From the NCBI GenBank assembly GCA_007922195.1, contig ML682003.1, positions 238,862 through 302,861 on the forward strand: a DNA stretch of 64,000 bases. The letters run 5' to 3'. The position numbers and the translations under genes were made by a program. Positions 10,615 through 21,331 of this stretch are shown piece by piece. Every line of letters begins with the position of its first letter. Within the stretch, counting starts at the first letter, position 1. This stretch comes from Podocnemis expansa (Eukaryota > Chordata > Testudines > Podocnemididae). A model generated the notes under the pieces. It had not been told where the DNA came from and made no database searches. It saw nothing but the letters and a program-made list of their open reading frames with translations.

Positions 10615-10801
10615 CAGAGGTGATCAAAATTATGGAACTCAAGAGCCACACAAGTTGATTATTAAACCTTCAAGAGCCTCACTGAGGCATATAGCTGTAT
10701 ACTTTTACCTACAAAATTGATTTGCTGATGTTCTTCTGTGCGCCACACTTTTTCATTCAAGAGCCACATGCGGCTCCCGAGCCACAGTTTGGCCGTGCCT
10801 G
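10615..10801. mobile_element. hAT non-autonomous element with 8-bp duplication
   Basis: Left end CAGAGGTGATCAAA, right end TTTGGCCGTGCCTG, with the internal word AAGAGCCACATGCGGCTC. Flanking octamers GCGTAGAC (10607-10614) and GTGTAGAC (10802-10809) agree at seven of eight positions, as for an aged hAT target duplication. It is inserted next to the right end of the outer MITE. Confidence 0.75.
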
Positions 10802-10814
10802 GTGTAGACATATC

Positions 10815-12709
10815 CATGGAAATCAACTTCTTAACTGACTGGTGTGAAGTGTCACACATGTAGGTGCGCAGAGGTTGACTGCAGTGTCTGAGGAGTGGCA
10901 GGTTTGGTGCTCCGGCTGTGATTCCATGCATCAGTTCCCACCTTTGCACTCCAGAGTTCACAATCTGGGCCTCATCATCCAGGTTTAGTGTCATTAACCA
11001 CAATGCCGTAATTACTGGGAATCAGCATTGAAAATGCAGAGACTCCCTAAGGACTGGAAACCAGCTTCAGAGCTCCTTAATCTCTCTTCTGAAAGATCTT
11101 TAGTTCTTTGCCTTCATTATGGGTATTTCTCTTCCACCGCTCGAACACGGCATTAGCTCTGGCTACGCCACTTTATTGATGCTCCCATTAACTACTTCTG
11201 CTATGAAATGCAACGGCAGGCAGGGTGTTTTTCTTTAAACTATATCTGTCCTTATGAATTCTTGAAGGCCCATAATCATAAGAATACTTAACAACCAAAG
11301 GGTTCTCACTAAAATAAACCATTTTTGGAGAGAGTTTTTGGAGGTGGCTTCAGTTTTCGACAGTGCTGTTATCAGGTCTACTGCAGTGGCTTGAATGCTC
11401 TATTAATCTTCTTACCCACACAATGAGCTTGCTCACGAGAGTCCTAATTAACACGAAGCAAGAGCTATTTGTATCCTTTATGAACCCAGGCTGTTGCATG
11501 GTGGATCCTATTTTTGGTGGGAAAGAGGACATGATGGTTAATATTTCTTGATTAGACACATACTACTTTACTGTGGGAGCTGCTGGAGAAGTCTTTCAAA
11601 TAATTCACCACAGGGAAAAGGAGAGGAATAGTATCCACACCATGGATACACAGAGAGCAAAATTCAAAGACAATGAGGTTCTTCACAGAGTAAGGCACCG
11701 TAAATTGTGTGTGAAGGTTTCAAAACAAGAATGAATCCCTACCCTATTCTGGGCTATATTTTGTTAATAACAATACTTCCAAGAGCCCAGGGAAGCTCTA
11801 TCATCACCTGAGTGGGTGCATCTGGTGTAGTTGTATGGACTTGATTTATACCTACTGAGAAGTGGACTCAATACTATCAACCCTCACATCCCATATTCAC
11901 CCTGAGTCCAGCTGAATGGAAGACACTGAAGCTGCTGGGGAGTAAGAAGATGCAAAATTGGCTCACAGGGTGAATTTCACCCTGTGCAGCCAGCCAGCCA
12001 GTGAATGGGGTAAATGAACCTGAGGTGAACTCACTGAGCAAGGATGCAAAGAATAAAGTTACCTGAAAGGTCAGTGTTCAAATCAATTAAGAGTCAGACG
12101 ATGCCCTTGTCTTATATGGCAGCACAGGAACATTCCCACCCACTGCCATGCGACACATTAGGACACTGGCTCACAGTTCCTGCCACTTTGAGGACTGTAG
12201 GGACTTCACCAGAGCAGGGAAAGAATAGGCAAAGTGAAGAAAGAATCCAGACCCCCCTTCCCAGTCTCCAAACCACTGCAAGCAGAGCTGGATGGACTTG
12301 TCCGTATGGAGCATTCTGTAAAAGAGATGTCGCGGATTACACCCTCTCCTTCCCTCACATGCAACAGGGGAGCCCCAGGGGGAATTACACCTCTCAGAGT
12401 CACACAGCAGGTGGAATGGCTCCTGCTGCTGGCCCTGGGACATTGCACGGTCTGTGTCTTAAAGGCACAGTCTAGCTCTTCATTTCCATGGAGAAAACAA
12501 ATGGCTTGTGATTTCCAGCAGCCACTGTGTACAGCCTTCCTCTGTTTGAATGGAGTTGTACAAAAATCTTATTCTCTCTCCTCATCTAGAGGCTGAGCCA
12601 ATACCCAGTGAAATCAAAGGACAGGCTCTCACTGACTTCACTGGAAGCACATTGGCCCTCACAGCACAGCATCCAGTGAATGAGGCAGTGGTGCAGAAGA
12701 AATAAAAGT
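10815..12709. other. Anonymous sequence
   Basis: No recognised repeat or gene over 1.9 kb. Overlapping frames on both strands at 12044-12596 (up to 143 codons) are mutually exclusive, lack recognisable domains and are not bounded by plausible splice sites. Repeated short CCAGCCAGCC occurs near 11990. Confidence 0.4.
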
Positions 12710-12965
12710 AAGGGTACATCTACCCTGCAAAAAAAATCATGCCACTGAGCCTCATTGACTCAGGGCTTTGGGGCTCACACTGTGGGGCAAAAAATAACTG
12801 TAAATGCCCCCTTTCAGGCTAGAGCCTTAGGTCTTAAACCTGGCAAGGAGCATTTGTCTCTGAGCCCAGGCTCCATCCCAACCAGGGATGTATATACTAC
12901 TATTTTTAGCCCCATGGTGCTAGGTCACAACAGCTGGTCCAGACTCCGTGACTTGCTGCTGAAGA
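12710..12965. repeat. Probable diverged MITE
   Basis: It begins with GGTACATCTACCCTGC, resembling the GTCTACAC termini, and contains paired words GAGCC, GGCTCACACTGTGGGGC and GAGCCCAGGCTCC that fold on themselves. The right end is cut by the retroelement at 12966. Assigned by style only. Confidence 0.4.
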
Positions 12966-13345
12966 AGCAAAAACAACGGAAATCCTACGGCACCCTAAAG
13001 ACTAAAACCTTTCTTCAGGCGTTAGCTTTCATGGACTGCAACCATCTTCATCAGATGCATCTAGCCAAGTGGGTTGGAGCCACTGTTCCCTCTAAGCTGT
13101 GCACGTGGGTTGTGAAACCCATGCACACAACAAAATAAGGCACACACACAAAAAATCAACAGTGTTAATACTAGACCACAAAAGGAAATGTTTTGCGCAC
13201 ACAGCCTACAAAAAAATTAAAGGGAACTTTGGTTAGAGCCCTTGAAGGCTTATTCCTGAAGAAATGGTTTAGTCTTTAAAGTGCCACAGGACTCTTGTTG
13301 TTTTTGCTATCTACAGACTAACACCGCTACCCCTTTGGAACGTCT
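12966..13345. mobile_element. Hammerhead-family retroelement interrupted by a hAT
   Basis: The minus arm (12966 to about 13050) begins AGCAAAAACAACGG and includes CACCCTAAAGACTAA. After it come a plus GATGCATCTAGCCAAGTGGGTTGGAGC and, beyond a hAT insertion (13081-13231), the remaining plus tail with TTTAGTCTTTAAAGTGCCAC and GACTAACACCGCTACCCC. The hAT entered within the stem-loop that would form helix II of the ribozyme block. This copy preserves the 3'-most tail past the usual truncation point. Confidence 0.65.
13081..13231. mobile_element. hAT non-autonomous element, GTTRGAGC duplication
   Basis: Left end CACTGTTCCCTCTAA and right end TTAAAGGGAACTTTG are inverted repeats. Octamers GTTGGAGC (13073-13080) and GTTAGAGC (13232-13239) differ at one base. 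The target is the hairpin retroelement at 12966-13345, giving the relative age of the two families here. Confidence 0.75.
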
Positions 13346-13989
13346 CATGCTGCAGGAGTGTTTCTGCAACATGAACATCCCCTAAGTGCTTTTGCAATGT
13401 GATACACACACTAAAGTCAGTATTAAGGGTCAGCCTGAGACCTTAACTTCAACATTTCCTGGCTTTTGAGGAAAACCTAGTATTGTAACCTTAATGTTGC
13501 CTTGCACGGAATAGATAGAGGAGCTGCCTGATGCAAGGGGGTGGATCAGGTTACGTATACAGGGAGATGAGAAGGGATCCTGTAGTGCCTGATCCTGACC
13601 TGTTGTAAGTCAGTGAGGTGCCACTGAAGTCAGTTCTGAGCATTAATATATCTCATGCTAGTCTGAGGGTCATTACCCTCTCATACATCCATGGGTAGTC
13701 TTACCAGGCGAGGGAACAATCAGGCCGAAATATTTCAATTTGGTTAAGTTAAGGGAAAAAAACAATAAGCTTGAATTCAATGGAGCTACATCAGTTTAAA
13801 CAGCCTAAATTCAGGCCCTTTCACCACTGTATTCCACTTTCTCCAACTGTAAAATGGAGTTTATTATTATTGTTGTGTATGTGGTAGAAATGCAAGTGGC
13901 CTGAGAAGGGAGGGTAGATGGGCTGGGTTCTGAGTTATTCCAGATAATTTTTAATTGGGTGAGTGGTTGGTGAGATTTGCACACATGCG
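13346..13989. other. Anonymous sequence
   Basis: Nothing recognised apart from a short TTATTATTG run at 13860. GCCTGATCCTGACC at about 13586 is a word common in old reptile repeats. Confidence 0.35.
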
Positions 13990-14374
13990 CAAGGTTTAAC
14001 TGGGGGGGGGGGACAGGAGGAGTCCTGTGGCACTTAAAGACTAAGAAATTTATTTATTGCATGAGTGTTTGTGGGAGCAAATCCCACTTCATCAGATACT
14101 TTAAAGATGGGGGAACTTACAGAATGGGAGGAAATAAATGCAAGGAAGTGTAAGTCATGGGAACAGGCCACACTGTAACAGCAAATCACTTCCCTGCTTT
14201 TATTTCCTCCCATTCTGTAAGTTCCCCCATCTTCAAAGTGTCTGATGAAGTGGGATTTGCTCCCACAAACGCTCATGCAATAAATAAATTTCTTAGTCTT
14301 TAAGTGCCACAGGACTCCTTGTTTGTTTAACTGAACTAGACTAACACGGACGCCCCTCTGGAACAAGGTTTAAC
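13990..14374. mobile_element. Hammerhead-family hairpin element with 11-bp duplication
   Basis: CAAGGTTTAAC occurs at 13990-14000 and again at 14364-14374, bracketing a long inverted pair. The minus arm (about 14016-14150) and plus arm (about 14185-14363) match over more than 100 bp, including ATGGGGGAACTTACAGAATG and its complement. Each arm reads CTGATGA and GTGGGA/TCCCAC but has AAAC in place of GAAA, so the same mutation is in both arms. The left side begins with a G10 run and lacks the tail end present on the right (CTAACACGGACGCCCCTCTGG). Confidence 0.7.
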
Positions 14375-14880
14375 CGATCACCATATTTGGGGTCAGGAGG
14401 GAATTCCCCCCACCCCCAGCAGATTGGCTAGGGCTCTGGCTTTTTTTCACCTTCCTCTGTAGCACGGGACAGGTCTCATCTGCTAGTGAATTGTCTGTAT
14501 CTTAAAGTCCTTAACTCACGATCTGAGGGCTTAAATAACTCAGGCATAGGTTAGGGCAGGGGTCCTTGGTCTTTCAGCAACGCTGCACCCCCTACAGTGA
14601 TACACGGAAGCCCCCCCCCCCAAAATATCTGTCATGATGACATCACATTTGAAATATATTGAATTGGCATTCTATGTTTAAATTATGCATCACACGCACA
14701 CCCCTTGGACTCTCTTCCCATGCCCCTTAGGGGTGTGGGCACCCCAGTTTAAGACCCCCTGGGTTAGAGGCTTATTGCTGGAGTGGGTGGGTGAGGTTTT
14801 GTGGCCTGCATTGTGCAGGAGGTCAGACTAGATGATCATACTGGTCCTTTCTGAACTTAGAGCCTATGAGTCTATTATGG
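14364..14880 (+). repeat. CR1 LINE 3' untranslated region, interrupted
   Basis: After the hairpin insertion, the CR1-like words GGGGTCAGGAGGGAATT, AGATTGGCTAGGG and CCTTCCTCTGTAGCA lead to GTGCAGGAGGTCAGACTAGA and TGATCATACTGGTCC near 14805-14850. A hAT element interrupts it at 14557-14761. The copy at 34929-35105 shows the same sequence without the hAT. Confidence 0.65.
14557..14761. mobile_element. hAT non-autonomous element inside CR1
   Basis: Left end CAGGGGTCCTTGGTCTTTC; right end AGTTTAAGACCCCCTG. Octamers GGTTAGGG (14549-14556) and GGTTAGAG (14762-14769) match at seven of eight positions. The uninterrupted paralogue at about 34978-35010 (CATAGGTCAGAGGTTTATT) serves as an empty site. 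The interior includes a C-rich run (CCCCCCCCCC) near 14610. Confidence 0.8.
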
Positions 14881-15324
14881 TAGTGAATAGGCACCAAACC
14901 AAAATCAGACCCCAATTATGCTAGATACTGTACATAAAAACACACGCACACAGTTGACAGGCCCAGCTTCAAAGATTATACAATCTAAATAGACAAGACA
15001 GACTAAGGGAAATAATATAACACCCCAGCTGAGTGAACAGAGAACAATTACTTATAGTGCTGTTAAAAATTATTTGACAGAATAGTTGATGGCAGGGGGG
15101 TGATCAGTAAATGCTGAGTTGATGAAAACAGCACATTTCCCAGGAATGTATTGATTTTGTTGAAATTTTTGATGGAACATTATAAAAATGTTTTAACGGT
15201 ATCAAATGATTTTGTTTATAAGATAGAAAATCAAAATATTTTGACTTTTACATTATAAATTGCATCATAACATTCATTTTAGCATGAAATACAGAAGTTC
15301 AGAGTGTTTCATCTTGCTACATTC
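14881..15324. repeat. Old SINE-like fragment and AAAATTT repeat
   Basis: At about 14925-15015, AGATACTGTACATAAAAAC and TATACAATCTAAATAGACAAG resemble a widespread old amniote repeat. At 15090-15325 the AAAATTT-type foldback family appears, continuing at 15541-15645 after the retroelement insertion. Confidence 0.3.
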
Positions 15325-15541
15325 CAAAGGAGTAGCCATATTTATGTAGTTCTGCATGACAAAAAATGGAGTCTTGTGGCACTTTTAAAGACTAACAAGT
15401 TTATTTATCTCATAAGCTTTCATGGAAGAAAATCACATTTTTTTCAAAGTGTCTGACGAAGTGGGATTTTCTCCCATTAAAGCTCATGCAATAAATAATT
15501 TTGTTAGTTGTCAAAAGTGCCACAGGATCCTTGTTTGGTTT
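15325..15541. mobile_element. Hammerhead-family retroelement, inverted pair
   Basis: The minus arm (15325 to about 15440) contains AGTCTTGTGGCACTTTTAAAG. The plus arm (about 15450-15541) contains CTGACGA, a perfect GTGGGA/TCCCAT-type stem, then TTAAAGCTCATGC, so the GAAA is mutated, and the tail AAAAGTGCCACAGGATCC. It splits an AAAATTT-type repeat. Confidence 0.6.
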
Positions 15542-15645
15542 TCATTTTGCTGAAAGTTCTGAGATTTCTGCTTTTCATCTTGATTTTGAATAGAATTTCA
15601 AAATCTCAGATTTTTTCATGGGACGAGACTTCCATTTTCCACTAG

Positions 15646-15957
15646 TTTTACTAACTTACCTACATCAGGGCTATTTCAAGGGTTAATCAATGCATCTAAA
15701 GTGCTCTTAGAGTAGAAGTTACATCTCTGCCTTTAAAATTCATTAATATTTTTTCTTTCATGCAAAAAAGTGGGAATACAGGAAAATTCTGCTCTTACGT
15801 ACACTATTTGTCCATTTTTATGCCTATCTCTGTTATTTCCCTACCCTACCTACTTTCAGACCCATCACTGGTGTAACTTAGTGTCACACACCAGTAAAAC
15901 CACACTGAAATCGGTTGAACTGAAATGAAACCAGTAGGTGTGAATATGTGGAACCGA
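15646..15957. other. Anonymous sequence
   Basis: No repeat, exon or RNA gene recognised. Confidence 0.35.
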
Positions 15958-16061
15958 GAGCAGAATTTGCCCCTAAGCATTTTGTGTATTATAATATCAA
16001 ACCANNNNNNNNNNGAGCAGAATTTGCCCCTAAGCATTTTGTGTATTATAATATCAAACCA
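15958..16061 (+). other. Assembly gap flanked by an exact 47-bp duplication
   Basis: The sequence 15958-16004 is repeated exactly at 16015-16061 with ten N between (16005-16014). Exact copies abutting a fixed-size placeholder gap are typical of two contig ends that overlap but were not merged. It is very probably an assembly artefact and the true sequence would have one copy. Confidence 0.85.
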
Positions 16062-17689
16062 TCTAATACTATGTGTATGAGCGTATACTTGTATGGCCAA
16101 GAAATTCAAAACAGGCACCAAGGAAAACAATTTGTCAGTCTATTATCTATGACTTAGAAGGAGCACACAATATTATTTATGTTTGAGCTAGCCTAAAGAC
16201 AATTTTATACACAATTTATTTTATACAGGGAAAAATAGTGTCCTGAGACAGCTGGAGGGAATGACAAGGATTGTAATATATAAATAATACAATCTATAAA
16301 AATGAAATATTTAGAAGGATTTAAGAATGCAATAAAAGTCCAGAAATAGCTAAATTACTCTGCAGGAGTAGAAGTTTTACCATCTTTTTCTCATATGTGT
16401 TTAAAAAAAATGCAAAGGTGGATTCACCACTCAGTTAACTCAGTTTTAGGCACCCATTTAGTGAGGTACTTGTAGAGGAATTCTCAGTAAGTGGGGGCCA
16501 CAAACTTAGTGAGGGGTGGAGCTTTATTCTACACAGCTGCGGGCCCAAGGGCAAGTACCCAAGAGCCCTGAGAATAGTGTAGATTATTCTTATACAGTGA
16601 CATATTACATCATATTACAAAGTATAAATTATTGCTATATAGCCAATTAAGTTCTGGATCCAGCCTTTTTGCACCAAAATTTCCCCAATTACAACCCATT
16701 CTCTTTGACCCGCTTTATCCCACATAGCCTCCAGTCATAATTCACCTGTGCCATAGATCGCTGGCCTAGTCCTTGAGCTGTCCCAAATGGACTGACTTTC
16801 AGAAATCTGCAAGCAAATCCAAACTCCTTCTCTGTCTCCAAACTTCAGTACACTGTCCTTGAAGCACAGCTCTCTACAGCTTCCTTATCAGCTAGTTGCT
16901 TCTACTGGCCCTCTTCCAGGCATGCTAGTAAGACAGAGAAAATGCAGCTCTCCGCCCCTCAAGGCCTGCTGAGCTATCCATCTGTGTCTCAATGCTGTTA
17001 GGCCTCAGCACTCTGTCAGGCCTTAGCCCTGGAATTCCTCCACATACTTCAGCACATGCTGAACTTTTAGACCACAAATGGGAAGCCAAAAATACTCATG
17101 AGCTAAAGTACTTTGCTGAAGTGGAGACTTACAGTAGTGTAAGGTCATTGATTTTAGGGGAGACACATTATCCAAAATTGGCATGAGACAGTCCTGAATT
17201 GAGCCCATATTCATTAAAGAGCATGCATGCAATAGTGGTCTGAACTGCCATTATGGTGACAAGTGCCACCACTAAAGGAGAGACAAGGGGAGAGGTGGGT
17301 TCTTGGCTCTCTCAGGACACACCCAGCAATTTATATTCAGTTGCCAACCTTGGTGACAATTGCCACAATTATATTTAATTTACACTTCTATCTAAAATAC
17401 TAATGGGACTCTGCATCTATGGGGAGTGAGAACCTCATTCCATAATGAGATTTAGCCTCACAACACTCTGTCAAGCAGGGAAGAGCAGGAAGGTTAGAGA
17501 TGGGAAAGGAGGCCCAGAGAATCTAAAGACTTGCCTAAGTTTTTCGTCCCCAAAGATATGTCTGTACTTGAGCTGGTGGTGCCATTTCCAGCTTGCATTG
17601 ACATATCTGCAGTAGCCACGATCAAAATAGTAGATGAAAAATAGAAATGTAGCCATAATGGTACTTAGTTGTCCATGTGGCTAATCATG
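16062..17689. other. Anonymous sequence
   Basis: More than 1.6 kb without a recognised gene or repeat. Composition is mildly AT-rich to about 16670, then more balanced. Short frames at 16992-17232 on both strands lack any support. Confidence 0.4.
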
Positions 17690-18152
17690 CCTAACAGTGG
17701 AAGTATGAGTTCTGCATATTTTTTAGAGCTGGGTCCATGGTGAGTGAAGCCCAGGAAATGAGCGGAGGGTCAGTGGCAGACAGACAAAAGCCAACTGCCA
17801 CAACCAGCAGATCAACCAGAGTCAAAAACCAGAGGCAGAGTCCAGGACTGAAATCAGGAGTCTGAAGCAGGACCAAGGACTGGAAAAAAAGACTGGAACA
17901 AAGCAGGAGCTGGGACTAGAAAAAGATTGAAGCAGAGACTGGAATAAGGGCAAGCACAGCCCTGGGGCTGGTATACATGGCATAGCCACTGAGCTGTTTC
18001 CAAGGACAGGATTATAAACAGAGCTGCTAAACCAGCAGCCAGCCCAGGCTGTGGCCAGGCTGTGCAGTGCAGTGGGACTCATTGGTTGTCTAGCACTGAC
18101 GTTAGCCAGGGAACAGGTCAACAACTGGTTCTAGCTGGTCTGATCCCTGACA
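17690..18152 (-). repeat. 3' LTR of a Gypsy-like retrotransposon relic
   Basis: Read on the minus strand it starts TGTCAGGGATCAGACCAGC, directly after a purine-rich AAAGAAGAGGATGC resembling a polypurine tract. It includes TTTATAATCC as a possible TATA region and ends near GGGCTTCACTCACC. It shares start words and order with 19520-20036 (GGACCAGCT, TTTATAAGCC, CATTTCCTGG). The outer boundary at about 17690 is approximate. Confidence 0.5.
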
Positions 18153-19519
18153 GCATCCTCTTCTTTGGGCTGAGTTTCTTGGGATAGGCATGCAGAAGGT
18201 CTGGGCCTGGCTATGTTCCACAGATTCCTACAAGTACTCCTCTGGGTGATATCCCAACCAGTCAATCAGATACTGGAGTCTTCCTGGGGTCAGCCAAAGT
18301 CCAGAACCTGTGGGACCAAAAACTCCTTTTTGCCGTGAATTGTTATTGGTGGTGATGGAGGAGAAGAGGAGTATAGGAAAGTATCTTCAGTGAAAGGTTG
18401 CTGGAGGGAAACATCGAACACAGGGTGGAAACCTATGAGTTATGATTTGATGGTTTATCAGCCCAGAGGGCAGGAGGAGCTCTTCAGTATGCTCTGTCAG
18501 ATTTAGGGATCCCATGGGCCTCAGCCATATCCTAGTCTATGCAATTATCTGAGGCCCTGAGTCCACCAGAACTCCCAGCTAGACCACTAGGCTTTTCAGA
18601 AGTTTCAAGGGTAGTTGAAGATGCATTTGTGATCACTGCCATCCCAACAAAAGTGCATGGAGGTTGAGGGTCTCTGGAGGGGGGAAGAGATTGACCCACA
18701 CCAGACTCCTTTATCCAGGGTGGGACTGGGGGTTTCCTGACCCCAAAGCTGGTCCAACCTTTCAAAGCATCTCAAGGTGAAGTAACCATTGCCCTCACAG
18801 AACAGAAACAGGCCCAAGTCCAGGGCTAGTTCTTCTCTGCCTCTGACAGGTTTGGTTGGGCCTCATCAGCATGTATGTCTTCCAGGACCTGGAGACGGGC
18901 ATGCAGTTGAGGGGTTAAAACCCAGAGAAGGGTCAGGACTTGAGAGACTAAGAAACATTCATGCCATCAGTCATTCAGGCAGTCGTCCATTCTGAGAGAT
19001 AGGTCAGTCAAGTCATCGAGCTGGGACAGCAGTTCATCCTTTATATTGTTCAGCCCAGTCTGATGCTGATGGCACCGTACAGCCTCATTTCATTGTGTGC
19101 TCACAGAGACAGCTTACTGGGCCTCTGATCAATGACCTTAGGAGTTTTGGTGAGGTGGAGGTCACTGAAAATAACTGAAATGAGATAAAGGAATTGTCCA
19201 AGAAGGGGCTTTTTCAAGAGGAGGGAGGCCTTGGCCAAGGCCTTCCCAATGGCCAAACTAATGACGAACCTAACTCATACCTGGTCAGTGGAGAATGACT
19301 GGGGGTGCAGCAAGAAGACAAGCTGAAACTGGAGCGCCTTGTGGGCAGACAACAGCGTCTTCGTGTTTTCTATGGCCCCATCTGGTTCTTGCAGGGAAAA
19401 TTTGGCCAAGTGGTGTCCTTGCCGGCAAGGTGGACCCCTCTCCTATGTATTGGTCTCCTCAAACTGTTGTTGACCAGGCTGCAGGTGGTCAGGTCTATTG
19501 TTTGAAGTGAGAGCTCGGC
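18153..19519 (-). pseudogene. Gypsy-like internal region with chromodomain remnant
   Basis: On the minus strand at about 18285-18229 the translation reads LQYLIDWLGYHPEEYL and then a stop, matching the chromodomain-like end of Ty3/Gypsy integrase (family knowledge: LQYLVDW-EGY-PEERSW). Next to the other LTR, at about 19290-19500 minus, is a degraded stretch that may be gag. The 1.37-kb interior is far shorter than an intact element, so most of pol is deleted. Multiple stops make it a pseudogene. Confidence 0.5.
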
Positions 19520-20036
19520 CTCCAAAATCAAGTTGGATCTACAGAGTCCAGGAAATGAGCCAACACTGATTGCAGGGGGGACACAAACCAAACACTAGAG
19601 TTGAAGGGTCAGCTGATGACATGAGCCAGTGGCAGAGCTGGGCATCAAAGCCAGGTGTCTAAAGTGAGAGGGGAGCAGAGCAAGAGCTCAAGGGATTCCT
19701 GGAACACGTATCACTGTATTATCCAAACCCCAAGTACAGGACTGCAAGATGCATTACCATTGCCAAATATGCATTATCGTCTCAGTTCCTCCTTTGGTAA
19801 GTGTCAGAACGGGGACTAGAACAAAGCTGGACAGGGGCTGGATCGAGGCCACACAGAGGCACGCTTGGCACATGTTGAGCAGCTGACGATCTGTGGTGGG
19901 GTCCAGGCTTATAAAGCAAGGCTGCTATTCAGGGTCTGCGGTGACTCTGTGAGGTCCAGGGCAGTGTGGCTGGGCTCACTGGCTGCCTAACACCAAAGGT
20001 AGACAGAGACCAGACCAGCTGGTCCAGTCCCTGACA
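19520..20036 (-). repeat. 5' LTR of the same Gypsy-like relic
   Basis: Read minus it starts TGTCAGGGACTGGACCAGC (from 20036), contains CTTTATAAGCCTGG as a TATA-like box near 19912, and ends near the CATTTCCTGGACTC words at about 19550. Divergence from the 3' copy is considerable, so the insertion is old. Clean target duplications could not be read. Confidence 0.5.
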
Positions 20037-20333
20037 AGCGCATGCAATGAGGCTGGTTACACAACCTGTGCATGATCCCGTCTGATCCCATAGGCGTGAA
20101 CTTGGCCAGCTAGTCAGTCCTGTCAATGCCACAACTACATTTGGATTATTAGTGTGCTAGCTTCATCAGAGGCGGTGTGAATATGTCTCCCCAAGCTGAA
20201 ATCTATGTCTTCAGGGCCAGTGTAGAAATTCCCAAAATCTGTGATAGAGAAAGAAATGGAGCCCATGACTTCCAAGTCCCAGGCTAGTGCCCTAACCACC
20301 AGAAACAAATGTCCTATCCACAGGTGCCTCTAG

Positions 20334-20803
20334 AGCCATGTCTATGTTTAAAGCTTAGTTTGGACTTGCTTAGTCGAAACTAAGTAGTTTGAAGTCAATT
20401 TAAGCTAACCACGTTTTTTTAATTCGAACTAACTTTTCAGTTCGAACTAGCCGTGCTTTTTTCAGTTTGAACTGACTTTTTAGTTCAACCTAAGAAAGTG
20501 TGGCTAGTTTGACCTACAAGTTAGTTTGAAGTAAAAACATGTGGTTAGCTCAAGCTACCCGCTAGTTTGAACTTATTTAGGTTGAACTAGCGTGAGTACA
20601 TCATCCTAGTTTGAACGAAATTTTGAAATAAGTTTGAACTAAGCAGTTAGTTCGAACTTACCACTTGAACTAACTAGTTTGAATTAAGCTTTGCTGAGTT
20701 TGAACTAAAATATTTTTTTAGTTCGAACTAGGCAAAGCCTAGTGTAGACAGAGATCAAATTAGTCCGGATTAAGCCTCCTTATTTGCTAGTGTAGACATA
20801 CCC
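20334..20803. mobile_element. Foldback MITE, TTTGAACTAA type, TAG duplication
   Basis: Left end AGCCATGTCTATG and right end GTGTAGACATACCC, with TAG on both sides (20331-20333 and 20804-20806). The interior is repeated AGTTCGAACTA and TAGTTTGAACT words in both orientations. No coding capacity. Confidence 0.65.
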
Positions 20804-20806
20804 TAG

Positions 20807-21323
20807 GATTCTGTCCGTCCATCAGCTACAAGCAATTGATGAGCTAATAATTGTTAGAAAGAAGAGAAGGTGCTGGATAGCTCATGCAAACAGATGAAAA
20901 TTGGCAACTACCGTTTCATACAGTAACCATCACCATCCTGATGACTCTGCTTATAGATGATATGCCCTTCAACCCACTTTCCTCCCTGTCTTCTCAGTAG
21001 GTGTTGCCTTATAAATCTGAACACCGAGAGGACAGAACAGCTAACATGGGGAGACGACCACTACTGCTTAGAGCATCTCCAGCTCAGAGGAGAGCTGCCA
21101 CTGTTCGAAAAGGGGGAACAACAAGGTTTGTGATGCACCTTCCATCACCCATGTGGGGCTGATACAATATTTTAGGGAGCACATTTTAGTTGACCATCAA
21201 ATAGGTCTTTTTCTTCTTTGCATAGTCTCCCTTGAAGGCATTGTTTAGAGCCACGGGTTGGATGGCTCTGACCTAGAACATGGTGGGCATTAAAGCTGTT
21301 AAATTCATGCAATATGCAGGAAA
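20807..21323. other. Anonymous sequence
   Basis: No gene or repeat recognised in this interval between the MITE and the hAT element. Confidence 0.35.
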
Positions 21324-21331
21324 TCCTAGAG

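Larger units (their letters stand above)
10040..10814. mobile_element. Outer MITE (GTTGACTTAA type) split by two insertions
   Basis: Left remnants at about 10040-10139 (CTTAAGTTGATTTAA, TTAAGTTGACTTAAGCC) and right remnants at 10585-10614 (ATGTTGACTTAACCCC, GTAGAC) belong to the family seen whole at 32898-33307. The element is interrupted by a second MITE (10140-10584) and, near its right end, by a hAT element (10615-10801), after which GTGTAGACATATCC completes the terminus. Confidence 0.55.

Noticed and set aside
12044..12596. Overlapping frames of 80-143 codons
   Set aside because: They occupy mutually exclusive frames on both strands with no splice signals or domain.
13990..14374. The long hairpin as a microRNA precursor
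   Set aside because: The arms are over 100 bp, contain retroelement tails and recur throughout the window; a flanking target duplication identifies an insertion.
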